A stretch of 64,000 nucleotides of DNA. Origin: Rhizobium favelukesii. GTDB lineage: Bacteria; Pseudomonadota; Alphaproteobacteria; Rhizobiales; Rhizobiaceae. A program made the position numbers and the translations under genes. Shown one piece after another: positions 16,564 to 24,270 of this stretch (the first letter of the stretch is position 1; every line of letters starts with the position of its first letter). A model generated the notes under the pieces. The model was not told the DNA's origin, searched no databases, and worked only from the letters and a program-made list of their open reading frames with translations. The stretch is from the NCBI RefSeq assembly GCF_000577275.2, contig NZ_HG916852.1:499001-563000 (forward strand), in the 5' to 3' direction.

Positions 16564-17048
16564 TTTTCTCTATAGCTACTGTGGGTGGCAAATGAGAGCC
16601 GGTATGAGACACGTCAGAGTGACGCTCATTGCCTTCATGGACCACAGTCCTCAAGAAATACCCAATCTGCTTGACGTTTCGCACTCTTCCGCTCTTCTGG
16701 TGTCTGTCAGCGCCGGAGTGGCAATCTCCGCGTCTTGACCCATCACTTTCTCGGCAATCCGGGGGGCGATGTCTGCGATAACCGAGCGGGCATGCTAAAA
16801 GGATGATCTAGCTCGCGGACCGTGCACCCTTGACTGCATCGAACGCCCTGCAACGGGCGGCATGTACTGGGAAATTCATTCTGCCGAAAACATATAGAAA
16901 CGGGACGCAGCGATGAGGCTGCGCGCCGCTAATGGCGCTGCGGGTGGCGCATATCATAGAGCGCCAGCAATAAGATATTGGTTTCCAGTTTCATCCTCTC
17001 CAGTGCGCCGTTTCACGCCATTCCAGACGAAGAATCGCTCATACGGGA
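16564..17048. other. Gene-free stretch downstream of tRNA-Arg
   Basis: I find no coding sequence supported by motifs or a credible ribosome site. The only notable structure is a degenerate copy of the tRNA 3'-end context at 16985-17014. The location after a tRNA and before the accessory-looking 17-22 kb block fits an old integration junction, which is inference. Confidence 0.5.
16985..17014 (+). repeat. Degenerate repeat resembling the tRNA-Arg 3' end (copy 1)
   Basis: CCAGTTTCATCCTCTCCAGT then GCGCCGTTTC resembles the tRNA end GAGTTCGAATCTCTTCGGGT-GCGCCATTTTC. A better-preserved copy lies at 18471-18508. Such direct repeats are what old site-specific integration at a tRNA would leave, but the match is imperfect. 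Confidence 0.35.
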
Positions 17049-18242
17049 TCACTCGGGATAAGACTCAACGCCCTCCGGCGCCGCCTTGTGGAAGAGGATG
17101 AATACCAGGGGGTTGCCGGGCTCGGACATTGCATCGCTGCGCTGGCCCGTTATCTCTCCGGCCACGCCGCTCGTATACTCCGCGACCACTTCGCCGAAGC
17201 TATTGCGCTGGATGGCCACCTTCTGTCCGGGTTCGACCTTGTCGTTGAGCTTGACCAAATGCTCGACGATCCCGCCCTGGGTTGCCAGGATCGGCAACGC
17301 ACTGTTGCCGACGAAGACATTCACGTCCTTGGCTGTCCGGCCCATCGGCCCGGCAACGATGCCGTGATGCTTGAGGACGTTCATCGTGCCTTCCACGAAC
17401 AGCGAGATCATCTCGATGTCCAGAACGCGAGCAGCGCCAATCTCCGGCGTAAAGGACGGTATGCCCGCGTCCATAAACGCGTTGTGCAAGACACCGGGAT
17501 AGACATGGTTGTCGAAGATCTGGCCGACGGGATAGAGCTCCACCATCGCCTTGACCTCGGGCACATCCATGCCGCCAATATTAAATGCGGTGACTTCGAA
17601 TCCGGTTGTTCCGGTGTGGAAGTCGATCGCGAAGTCGGCGTTCGGCCGCAGCAGCCGGTTGAACAGCAGCCCGGCGTGTCGGCTAGGCGCGGCGGCACCG
17701 TTCTCGTTCCCGGGCCATTCCCGATTCATATCGATCAGATCTAGGCCCCTGCCGTGATTGGGCCACCTTCGCTGCATGTTTTCAATGGCCGGGCGTGCCA
17801 CGTCGGTGACCGCCATGACCGTGCCCGACATCTGCGCCGGATCGAGCTGGTTCATCACGGTCTGGACCGTGTGAATGTTACTCATTTCGTCGCCATGCAC
17901 ACCACTGGTCAGGACGCCGCGCTTACCCGGCCTTGCCCCCTTGGCGACCGTCACAGACACATACCAGTGCTGACCCGTGGGCATCTGCGCACCCTGAAAA
18001 TATAAGAAGTGCTTCTGCCCCGGCTCCAGGTCGTTGACGTCGAGCGTGCTGACGACTTTTTTCCCCTGGATAACATCGCCGGTATAGGCCGTTCCTGATG
18101 CCGGATGGGCAGCGGGTGTCGCTGTGTCCTGGGCATTCGCAGCACCAGCGTTGACGGCGAGGGTAGCCGACGCGCCGACCGTGGCAATAGATGCAATCAA
18201 CAGATCGCGGCGATCGATGCCTTTCTTCGATTTGTCCGACAT
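17049..18242 (-). CDS. Tat-exported succinylglutamate desuccinylase/aspartoacylase-family protein
   Basis: The N-terminus KGIDRRDLLIASIATVGASA followed by an Ala-rich stretch to GAANAQ is a twin-arginine signal (Arg11-Arg12), so the protein is probably exported folded. The M14-type metallo core shows TSGVHGDEMSN (zinc-binding His and Glu of HGDE) and AIDFHTGT (third zinc His). The family hydrolyses N-acyl amino acids, or carboxamide-like bonds, with a single zinc. At 397 residues it is longer than cytosolic AstE, and the extra C-terminal beta domain (VNVFVGNSALPILATQGG to VAEYTSGVAGEI) looks like the lipoyl-like tail seen in exported relatives. No arginine-succinyltransferase genes are nearby, so a catabolic AstE role is unlikely; a periplasmic deacylase is more plausible. 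Confidence 0.8.
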   Translation of the reverse strand: MSDKSKKGIDRRDLLIASIATVGASATLAVNAGAANAQDTATPAAHPASGTAYTGDVIQGKKVVSTLDVNDLEPGQKHFLYFQGAQMPTGQHWYVSVTVAKGARPGKRGVLTSGVHGDEMSNIHTVQTVMNQLDPAQMSGTVMAVTDVARPAIENMQRRWPNHGRGLDLIDMNREWPGNENGAAAPSRHAGLLFNRLLRPNADFAIDFHTGTTGFEVTAFNIGGMDVPEVKAMVELYPVGQIFDNHVYPGVLHNAFMDAGIPSFTPEIGAARVLDIEMISLFVEGTMNVLKHHGIVAGPMGRTAKDVNVFVGNSALPILATQGGIVEHLVKLNDKVEPGQKVAIQRNSFGEVVAEYTSGVAGEITGQRSDAMSEPGNPLVFILFHKAAPEGVESYPE

Positions 18243-18643
18243 GATGGAGGCCCTTTGTGATTTGAAAAGCTACGTTAGAACAACGGCGTGCACATCGGTC
18301 GCGAAAATCCCGCGCGACTTCAAACTAGGGTATGCTGCTGAACTGGCAAGGTTGCGTAATTTCTGCGAAGCTATGCCGGGGCTGAATCTTGCGGTGTCGT
18401 TCGGCAAGATCCGGAGATAGCGCGACGTAGGCCTGCCGCTTAAAAATCGACAGCGATAACAATTATATACCCAGTTCGCATTCTCATCTCGTCCGGTGCG
18501 CCATTTCTTTCCGAGGCCTGCCAAAAAAGAGATGGCAGCGAGCGTCGCGTCCGGTATGCGCCCCTTAACGTACCAGCCGGCAGGATTGGCCGACTTTTCG
18601 GGCCGTATCGAGTCCAGCGTCGGTAGCCCCTGCAATCACAACA
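18243..18643. other. Intergenic stretch without supported gene
   Basis: Open frames exist on both strands but none has a ribosome site, family motif or normal composition. It contains the second degenerate tRNA-3'-end-like repeat (18471-18508). The right part serves as the 3' flank of the YbaK-like gene. Confidence 0.5.
18471..18508 (+). repeat. Degenerate repeat resembling the tRNA-Arg 3' end (copy 2)
   Basis: CCAGTTCGCATTCTCATCTC then GTCCGGTGCGCCATTTCT carries the T-arm-like GTTCG and the acceptor-like GGTGCGCCATTT found at the end of tRNA-Arg (16538-16569), with a six-base insertion. Same orientation as the tRNA. Confidence 0.4.
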
Positions 18644-19114
18644 TTACGGCCGGTGACTGAAGCGGGCGATTTGCGCATTCTTCATGAGGTTGCGAAAGTT
18701 GGGTCCGCTGACATGCACCAGCGTCGTGTGGTCGCCGCCCTCGAAATAGACGTCGCTGGCGTTGCCGAGGCTTTCGTCGAGGATAACAGGCACGTTGTAG
18801 GCCGATCCGATCGGCGGAACTGCGCCAATGTCGCAATCGGCGAAAAGTGAGCTGACCTCATCTTCTGAGGCGAGGCCGAGACGCTTGTTCATCAGATCCT
18901 GCAAAGTACTGAGCTCGATCCGGTGTGTGCTCGGAACAACGGCCAGGACGTATCCCATTTCATGATGTACGACGACGGACTTAGCCAGCCGGCTGCCCGG
19001 AACATGGGCGGCTTGTGCCGATTGGCTGGTTGTCGCTGTTCGATGATGAGGGACGGTGTCGTAGGCGATACCTTCACCGTCGATATAATCCTGAAGTTTC
19101 CTTGCGATAGTCAT
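18644..19114 (-). CDS. YbaK/EbsC-family aminoacyl-tRNA deacylase-like protein
   Basis: A 156-residue YbaK domain protein. Family landmarks are the early VPHHRTATTSQSAQAAHVPG segment, SRLAKSVVVHHEMGYVLAVVPS (with the conserved Lys of the deacylase site), and GAVPPIGSAYNVPVILDESL. It should hydrolyse mischarged aminoacyl-tRNAs in trans, as YbaK or ProXp do, or act on a related ester. I start at ATG 19114 because AAGGGG stands eight bases before it; the GTG three codons earlier overlaps that SD. It stands alone between a gene-free stretch and the isochorismatase-like gene. Confidence 0.85.
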   Translation of the reverse strand: MTIARKLQDYIDGEGIAYDTVPHHRTATTSQSAQAAHVPGSRLAKSVVVHHEMGYVLAVVPSTHRIELSTLQDLMNKRLGLASEDEVSSLFADCDIGAVPPIGSAYNVPVILDESLGNASDVYFEGGDHTTLVHVSGPNFRNLMKNAQIARFSHRP

Positions 19115-19288
19115 CTTGGGCACCCCTTATATTGCGCGGGGAAGCATAGAAGGCATTCTCCTCTCATCGCCTGCGAAGTCAACGGCGAATGGCCGCAGCT
19201 GCCTGCGGCGGGTTCCGTTGGCCGATGACCGCCACGGGCAAGGGCGGTCACCTCGTCACTCCAGTGCTCCGCAGGCAGTCGACACGCG

Positions 19289-19876
19289 TCAGTTATCGCC
19301 GGCTTCAGCAGAGGCTCTCGGCTCGCCGCGCATGGCCAGCGCCTCGTTCGTCGAGAGTACAGAGGCATAGGCAAAGGCGAGCCCCGCCATGAATGCCGCG
19401 TGCGCCTGAGCGGCAGGGACCAGCGTGCCGTTGAATTCGAGGTCGCGCATTGCGCAGGCATCATGGATGACGGTTACCCGATAGCCGAAATCGCTGGCCG
19501 CCCGCGTCACGGCATCGATGCACATGTGTCTCATGCTGCCGACGACCGTGACGTCCTCGATGCCATCGCGGTCGAGTGTCGCCTTTAGATCCGTTTCACG
19601 GAACGAGTTGACATGGTTCTTGACAATGACCGTCTCGCCGGGCCGGTTTAGCACCTTCGGGTGGATCTGCGCGCCCTCCGAACCGGCCAGGAAAAAGGCG
19701 GCATTCTCGCCGACGGACTCATGTCTGATGTGGATGACAAGTTCGCCTGCATCGCGGGCTGCCGCGATGATCCGGGCGGCATTGTCGGCGGCCGTTTCGG
19801 CGCCGCTCAACGGCCACTTGCCGTTCGGAAAATAATCGTTCTGAATGTCGACGACGATGAGGGCTCGCTTGTGCAT
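19289..19876 (-). CDS. Isochorismatase-family cysteine hydrolase
   Basis: The catalytic triad is visible: Asp10 in IVVDIQNDYF, Lys86 in VKNHVNSF, and Cys119 in GSMRHMCID. These belong to the isochorismatase-like amidohydrolases (nicotinamidase/ureidoacrylate/N-carbamoyl type). The start at 19876 (MHKRALIVV) has AAGGA-type SD immediately upstream; the extended frame to 19930 is not supported. It diverges from a GlxA-type regulator across a 118-base spacer, a pairing often seen when such regulators control a hydrolase. The exact amide substrate cannot be assigned. LAMRGEPRASAEAGDN forms an unstructured tail. Confidence 0.88.
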   Translation of the reverse strand: MHKRALIVVDIQNDYFPNGKWPLSGAETAADNAARIIAAARDAGELVIHIRHESVGENAAFFLAGSEGAQIHPKVLNRPGETVIVKNHVNSFRETDLKATLDRDGIEDVTVVGSMRHMCIDAVTRAASDFGYRVTVIHDACAMRDLEFNGTLVPAAQAHAAFMAGLAFAYASVLSTNEALAMRGEPRASAEAGDN

Positions 19877-19994
19877 GTCCTTGTATCCTTTCATTCCTTC
19901 GGGGGACGACCCCCGTCCGTTGATGGACAAACTATGTCTGAAGCGGCATGGTGTGGATTGGCGAAATTGACATTATCAAGGTCAAAACTGACAA

Positions 19995-20984
19995 ATGAGC
20001 CCGACCGACCTGCCGGCCGAGATCGGTATCCTGCTTTATCCGAACGTCCAGCTCGCAGCCGTCTACGGCCTGACCGATCTCTTCAACCTGGCCAATCGGT
20101 TCGCAACGGCCCGGCAATCGTCGCGAAGCCCCGCCCTGCGTGTAAGTCATTGGCGAGGGACAGAAGCCTCGGTGGCTGTCGAGCGCGTATTCGATACCGC
20201 ACCCGGTACCCCGCCAGGATCGCCGACCGCACTCATCCTGCCTCCAACCTTCGGCGAGCCGATGACATCGGAGGAAGCCGTTCCGTTGGCGCGTTGGCTT
20301 TGTGAGCGGCATGCCGAGGGAACGACGCTTAGTTCCGTCTGCATCGGCGCCTTCCTGCTTGCCGAAACGGGTCTCCTGGCGCACCGCATGGCCACGACCC
20401 ACTGGGTCTATGCGGAATTGCTGGCGCAGCGTTTTCCTAAGGTGCGGGTCGACACCGACAAGCTCATCATCGATGACGGCGATGTCATTACGGCCGGCGG
20501 CCTGATGGCCTGGACCGATCTCGGCCTCAAACTCGTCGACAGATTGTTAGGATCGACCATCATGCTTGAGATCGCGCGCTACCTTCTCGCCGATCCGCCG
20601 GGCAGAGAACAGCGCTGCTACAGCAGTTTCTCGCCGCGCCTGAACCATGGCGACGAGCAGATCCTCAAGGTGCAGCACTGGCTGCACGCGAGCGGTGCGC
20701 GCGAGGTGACGCTTGCGGCGATGGCGGAGCGCGCCCGCCTGGAGGAGCGCACTTTCCTGCGTCGTTTCCGCAAGGCGACCGGCCTTCGACCGACTGAATA
20801 TTGTCAGCACCTGCGGGTCGGCAAGGCGCGGGAAATGCTGGAGTTCTCGAACCGCACGGTTGAGCAGATAGCCGTTGCAGCCGGTTACGAGGACACGGGC
20901 GCTTTTCGGAAGGTGTTCCAGAGGATCACCGGGCTGTCACCGGGAGACTACCGCAGCCGCTTCGGGGTGAGTGGGCGAACATAG
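19995..20984 (+). CDS. GlxA-type AraC-family regulator with DJ-1/PfpI domain
   Basis: Residues about 8-190 form a DJ-1/PfpI-like domain (IGILLYPNVQLAAVYGLTDLFNLAN, then SSVCIGAFLLAETGLL at the nucleophile elbow, then TAGGLMAWTDLGLKLVDRL). Residues about 220-325 form the AraC double HTH (VTLAAMAERARLEERTFLRRFRKATGLRPTEYCQHLRVGKAREML, then EQIAVAAGYEDTGAFRKVFQRITGLSPGDYRSRF). GlxA-like proteins bind small nitrogenous ligands and activate neighbouring catabolic genes. The divergent isochorismatase-like hydrolase is the obvious target. The ATG at 19995 has no strong SD but gives the usual N-terminus. Confidence 0.93.
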   Translation: MSPTDLPAEIGILLYPNVQLAAVYGLTDLFNLANRFATARQSSRSPALRVSHWRGTEASVAVERVFDTAPGTPPGSPTALILPPTFGEPMTSEEAVPLARWLCERHAEGTTLSSVCIGAFLLAETGLLAHRMATTHWVYAELLAQRFPKVRVDTDKLIIDDGDVITAGGLMAWTDLGLKLVDRLLGSTIMLEIARYLLADPPGREQRCYSSFSPRLNHGDEQILKVQHWLHASGAREVTLAAMAERARLEERTFLRRFRKATGLRPTEYCQHLRVGKAREMLEFSNRTVEQIAVAAGYEDTGAFRKVFQRITGLSPGDYRSRFGVSGRT

Positions 20985-21095
20985 TCTGAGGTCCGCCACC
21001 AGGGCCGGCTGGCTAGCTTGGCGCAATATTGCGAAGCGATGGTGAGGTCGGCGCTGCGCGCGTGCAGCGATTCATGGCGCATGGCCGGAGGGAAT

Positions 21096-21419
21096 ATGCT
21101 GAGGAGTACGGTGCAAGCGTTGGCGTTGTGCGCGGTTGTTGCGGCGCTTGCCGGCTGCGTCGATGCCAATGCGCCGATCCTGGTGCCAGTCGCCGCGCCC
21201 TTTGACCCACCGCTCAACCTGCCGGGCATCGCGCATCACATCTGCACCGCCGATGGCAATTTCATGTACCGCGAGGCGAAGAAGCAATACGAACTGCGCG
21301 CCGGCATGACTGGCTATCCGATCGATCCGGCCGAGGAGGAAGCGAACGCGACCGCTGCCGCACACCGGCAGTATGTCACATGCCTGTCGAGCCAGGGATA
21401 CCGTATCTACGACAGATAA
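21096..21419 (+). CDS. Small lipoprotein of unknown function
   Basis: The ATG at 21096 is preceded by GGAGGG, and the 107-residue product begins MLRSTVQALALCAVVAALAGC, a lipoprotein signal peptide with lipobox LAGC. The acylated Cys is about residue 21. The mature part is short and polar (ICTADGNFMYREAKKQYELR, then AHRQYVTCLSSQGYRIYDR), with two further Cys that may pair. After LAGC the residues VDAN carry an Asp at +3 rather than +2, so outer-membrane sorting is likely. I do not recognise the family; it may be envelope-associated like many rhizobial orphan lipoproteins. Confidence 0.7.
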   Translation: MLRSTVQALALCAVVAALAGCVDANAPILVPVAAPFDPPLNLPGIAHHICTADGNFMYREAKKQYELRAGMTGYPIDPAEEEANATAAAHRQYVTCLSSQGYRIYDR

Positions 21420-21624
21420 GTTCGGCTCGGTGAGTTTACCTTCGAGGGGCACTGGATCGCTCGATGCGCCATCTCGGCGTCGAGTGCGCAGTTGCGTGCG
21501 ACCAAGGACCTACACATCACGCGCAGTCGCTGTCGATCACGACCGCAGGAGGCTGCGTGTGATCGCGGAACTTTACTACGACAGAACGCATTTTTCTCAG
21601 GTAAATCCGAAAGGAGGGTTTATC

Positions 21625-21996
21625 ATGAAAATGTCCAGATTCGCTTCCGCCCTGTTGGCTGGAACTCTTCTCGCGCTGGCATCCATCACTCCCGTTCAGG
21701 CGGCACCTGTGCAGCAGGTTCCTCTCCCACGTGCCTCGAATATCGAAATGGTGCAATACAATCAGCAGCGGGCAGGCTATTTGAACGGCTATCGTGGTTC
21801 GCGCACTGAGCGTGCCGGTACCCGCCGCGGTCCGGATGGCTATTGGTATCCGCTGGCAGCCTTCGGTGTCGAGGGCGGCACCACAGGTTCGATCGGCAAT
21901 CAGCAGGTGCGGCCGATGCAACGGCAAACCTACTGCCAAAACTCGTTCGGCGGCACCAATGGCGATGGCAGCATGCCATGCGATAGCGGCTATTGA
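21625..21996 (+). CDS. Small exported protein of unknown function
   Basis: A strong AAAGGAGGG stands six bases before ATG 21625, which decides the start; the frame continues upstream but without coding character. The product is about 123 residues: signal peptide MKMSRFASALLAGTLLALAS to VQAAP, then a Gly/Arg/Tyr-rich region (YLNGYRGSRTERAGTRRGPD) and a C-terminal YCQNSFGGTNGDGSMPCDSGY with two Cys. The low-complexity exported style recalls BA14K-like rhizobial envelope proteins, but the defining motif is not present, so I leave function open. A probable terminator follows. Confidence 0.65.
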   Translation: MKMSRFASALLAGTLLALASITPVQAAPVQQVPLPRASNIEMVQYNQQRAGYLNGYRGSRTERAGTRRGPDGYWYPLAAFGVEGGTTGSIGNQQVRPMQRQTYCQNSFGGTNGDGSMPCDSGY

Positions 21997-22011
21997 TCGC
22001 GTTGGGCCAAA

Positions 22012-22057
22012 GGGAAAGGCGGGACGATCTCCCGCCTCTCCCATCATCGATTTTTTT
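22012..22057 (+). terminator. Probable terminator after the small exported protein
   Basis: GGGA-a-AGGCGGGA pairs with TCCCGCCT-c-TCCC (22012-22024 with 22030-22042), 12 pairs with one mismatch. A seven-T run follows at 22051-22057, eight bases beyond the stem, which is further than ideal. Confidence 0.5.
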
Positions 22058-22294
22058 CAATTTCTGGTGATATTTTCGCGGCGGCATGGCGCGCCAGCGG
22101 CCCGGGCGCCATCTGGTAGAATGTGAGCCGCCCTCTGAGCAGATTTGGCCTGCTTCGCCTAGGAAATTGACTAACTGATCAAAAATGCCGCAAAAAGAGG
22201 CTGCATGGCCAGCTAAGCTATGCGCAAAATGCATTGCTGCATTGCGGTAATCTCCCTATTCCTGATCGAAACAATGGGCTATCTATTATCTCGA

Positions 22295-22408
22295 AGGCAG
22301 CGCACTCCTCCTCCCAGCGCTCCTTCATCGGACTGACAACACTCCTCCTCCCAGTTGTCAGTCAGGATCAAGAGCCCGGTGCACCTCCTCCCGCGCCGGG
22401 CTCTTTTC
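22295..22408 (+). ncRNA. Small RNA with three anti-Shine-Dalgarno hairpin loops (alpha-r14 / CcsR 'cuckoo' type)
   Basis: Three consecutive hairpins each display CCTCCTCCC in the loop. Hairpin 1 is AGCGC/GCGCT (22299-22303 with 22317-22321). Hairpin 2 is the perfect ten-base GACTGACAAC/GTTGTCAGTC (22331-22340 with 22354-22363). Both have the identical 13-base loop ACTCCTCCTCCCA. Hairpin 3 is AAGAGCCCGG/CCGGGCTCTT (22370-22379 with 22396-22405), its loop again holding CCTCCTCCC, and it ends in TTTT as a Rho-independent terminator. Repeated anti-SD loops define the rhizobial alpha-r14 RNAs (e.g. NfeR1/Smr14C2) and the CcsR 'cuckoo' RNAs of Rhodobacter, which pair with ribosome-binding sites and often need Hfq. 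The 5' end is estimated from TATTAT at 22284-22289 as a possible -10; exact ends are unknown. Confidence 0.88.
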
Positions 22409-22746
22409 TATTTCAGCCCCCATGAATCCTCTTCGTCGGTGAAGCTCCGACGCTTGCCGCGATCCGATCTGCTGAAGGCTGCCGCAGACCGCCAGGATGC
22501 CACGAGGCATGGCGGCGTCGGGAAGTTTGTGCTCCGCGAAAAATTCCCGTAGGCAATCGTCAGCGATCTGATATATCAGGCCTATCGAGCTGTATCGACA
22601 ATCCACGCCGGAAACGGCAGACAAGAACTGGATGAAGCACGTCGGCAAGACGACCGCGTCGCTGCTGTCGGAGGCCTCGATACATCGCCGGACAGACTTT
22701 CGCGTTGATGGCGGCATCACGCGGCACGCTTGAGAGGAGTTGACTG
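22409..22746. other. Spacer between the small RNA and the racemase-like gene
   Basis: No supported gene. Frames on both strands lack ribosome sites and family motifs. The last bases supply TTGAGAGGAGTTGACTG, the ribosome site of the gene starting at 22747. Confidence 0.5.
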
Positions 22747-23784
22747 ATGAGATGGAAGCGCACGATCCAGCTTCTGGACGTTCACGCCGAGGGTGAAATC
22801 GGCAAGGTCGCGATCGGCGGTGTGCCGAAGATTCCTGGCGATACCGTCGCCGAGCAGCTGAACTGGCTGAACACCGATCCGAAGGGCCAGGAACTGCGCC
22901 GCTTCCTCTGCCTCGAGCCGCGCGGCGCGCCGATCGGCTCCGTCAATCTGCTGCTGCCGCCGAAGCATCCGGATGCCGACGCGGCCTTCATCATCCTGCA
23001 GCCGGACCAGGCGCATGCAAGCTCGGGCTCGAACTCCATCTGCGTCACCACCGCATTGCTGGAATCCGGTATCGTCGAGATGAAGGAGCCGGAAACCGTC
23101 ATCACGCTGGAGACGGCCGCCGGTCTCGTCAAGGCGACGGCATCCTGCCGCGACGGGCGCTGCGAGAAGGTGAAGCTCACCATGGTCCCGTCTTTCGTGC
23201 ACGAGCTGGATGTGGAGGTCGACACGCCGCACTGGGGCAAGATTAAGGTCGATCTCTGCTACGGCGGGATCTTCTACGCGCTGGTCGACGTGGGTCAGAT
23301 CAACCTGACAATCGAGAAGGGCAATGCCGCTTCCCTGGTGCAGGCAGGCATGGTGTTGAAGGAGCTGATCAACCGCAGTATTGCGGTTGTCCATCCTGAA
23401 ATCCCCGCAATCTCGGGCGTTGCCTATGTCATGTTCCGCGACCTCGAGGCGGACGGTACCGTTCGTACATGTACCACCATGTGGCCGGGCCGGGCCGATC
23501 GTTCGCCTTGTGGCACCGGCAACTCTGCCAATCTCGCGGCGCGGCATGCGCGCGGCAAGGCAAAGGTCGGCGATGTCTTCAAGTCGCGCTCGATCATCGG
23601 CTCGGAGTTCGAAGTTGGACTGCTGGCGGAAACCGAGGTCGCCGGTCGTCCCGCGATCGTTCCCACCATCACAGGCCGTGGTTTCACCTTCGGCCTTTCG
23701 CAGGTCGCGCTCGATCCCTTCGATCCGCATCCGGGCGGCTTTGCCCTGACAGACGTGTGGGGGCCATTGGCCGGCGAGATCTAA
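22747..23784 (+). CDS. Proline racemase-superfamily protein (hydroxyproline epimerase/dehydratase type), Ser at first catalytic position
   Basis: The 345-residue protein has the racemase fold signatures DVHAEGE near the N-terminus and DRSPCGTGNSA with the second catalytic Cys255. At the first site, where racemases and 4-hydroxyproline epimerases have Cys in MCGHG, this protein reads SSGSN (Ser93). The superfamily includes Cys/Cys epimerases and Thr/Cys trans-3-hydroxy-L-proline dehydratases; Ser/Cys members are known but vary in activity. It could therefore be an epimerase, a dehydratase or a new variant. GAGGAG stands about nine bases upstream of the ATG. No hydroxyproline transporter or dehydrogenase lies beside it; it converges on the FucU-type gene with three bases between stops. 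Confidence 0.85.
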   Translation: MRWKRTIQLLDVHAEGEIGKVAIGGVPKIPGDTVAEQLNWLNTDPKGQELRRFLCLEPRGAPIGSVNLLLPPKHPDADAAFIILQPDQAHASSGSNSICVTTALLESGIVEMKEPETVITLETAAGLVKATASCRDGRCEKVKLTMVPSFVHELDVEVDTPHWGKIKVDLCYGGIFYALVDVGQINLTIEKGNAASLVQAGMVLKELINRSIAVVHPEIPAISGVAYVMFRDLEADGTVRTCTTMWPGRADRSPCGTGNSANLAARHARGKAKVGDVFKSRSIIGSEFEVGLLAETEVAGRPAIVPTITGRGFTFGLSQVALDPFDPHPGGFALTDVWGPLAGEI

Positions 23785-23787
23785 CGC

Positions 23788-24270
23788 TTAGTAGGTGAAC
23801 GGGTCGACCTCTGCCTTCTCAACGGCATGATCGGCCGCCTGCTCTGGGTAGATGACGCCCTTGCGCAGGATGATATTGGCATAAAGTCGGGGCTCGCTGG
23901 TCTGGATCACGGCATGAGCGGCCCGCACACGATTGTAAAAATCAGCACCGACGAGCGGCACGACCTGCCGATGCGGCTCGTGGCGAGTACAGCAGTCGAT
24001 CATTTCCTCATGAACCGGGTCGAGCTTGTCGCGCTCGGCCTTGACGGTTGACCGGAAGATCGCGTCCTGGACGAAGTCGTCAATCGGCAGGACGCTCAGA
24101 ACGGCATCGAGAACGGGCACGATGCCGTGGCCATCGAGGCGGATTAATCGGCGGGCATGTTCGATGCCGGGATAATTGCCGTCGACGATGGCGATTTCGT
24201 CACCATGCCCCATGGCACGCAGCGTCGAAAGCAATTCCGGGCTCAGAAGCGGGTTAAGTCCCTTCAGCAT
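23788..24270 (-). CDS. RbsD/FucU-family sugar mutarotase next to the fructose locus
   Basis: The 160-residue product begins MLKGLNPLLSPELLSTLRAMGHGDEIAIVDGNYPG, with the MGHGDEI motif (catalytic His) and the C-terminal YANIILRKGVIYP typical of RbsD/FucU. These proteins interconvert ring forms or anomers of sugars for an importer or kinase. The start has AGGAGGT eight bases upstream, and lies inside the 3' end of the ROK gene (17-base overlap), so the two are co-transcribed. The context with frcBCAK suggests the fructose locus, so the substrate may be fructose or another sugar carried by the system, not necessarily fucose. A paralogue lies at 58250-58696. Confidence 0.88.
   Translation of the reverse strand: MLKGLNPLLSPELLSTLRAMGHGDEIAIVDGNYPGIEHARRLIRLDGHGIVPVLDAVLSVLPIDDFVQDAIFRSTVKAERDKLDPVHEEMIDCCTRHEPHRQVVPLVGADFYNRVRAAHAVIQTSEPRLYANIILRKGVIYPEQAADHAVEKAEVDPFTY

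Noticed and set aside
16445..16684. Minus-strand frame reading HPKRFELLTPRF across tRNA-Arg
   Set aside because: This is the well-known spurious translation of the antisense of a tRNA gene; there is no ribosome site.
18270..18635. Minus-strand frame of 121 codons between the desuccinylase-like and YbaK-like genes
   Set aside because: No recognisable family, no SD, and its composition is not like neighbouring genes. I cannot support it as coding.
22358..22720. Minus-strand frame of 120 codons near the small RNA
   Set aside because: It runs antisense through the small-RNA terminator, has no SD and no family motif.
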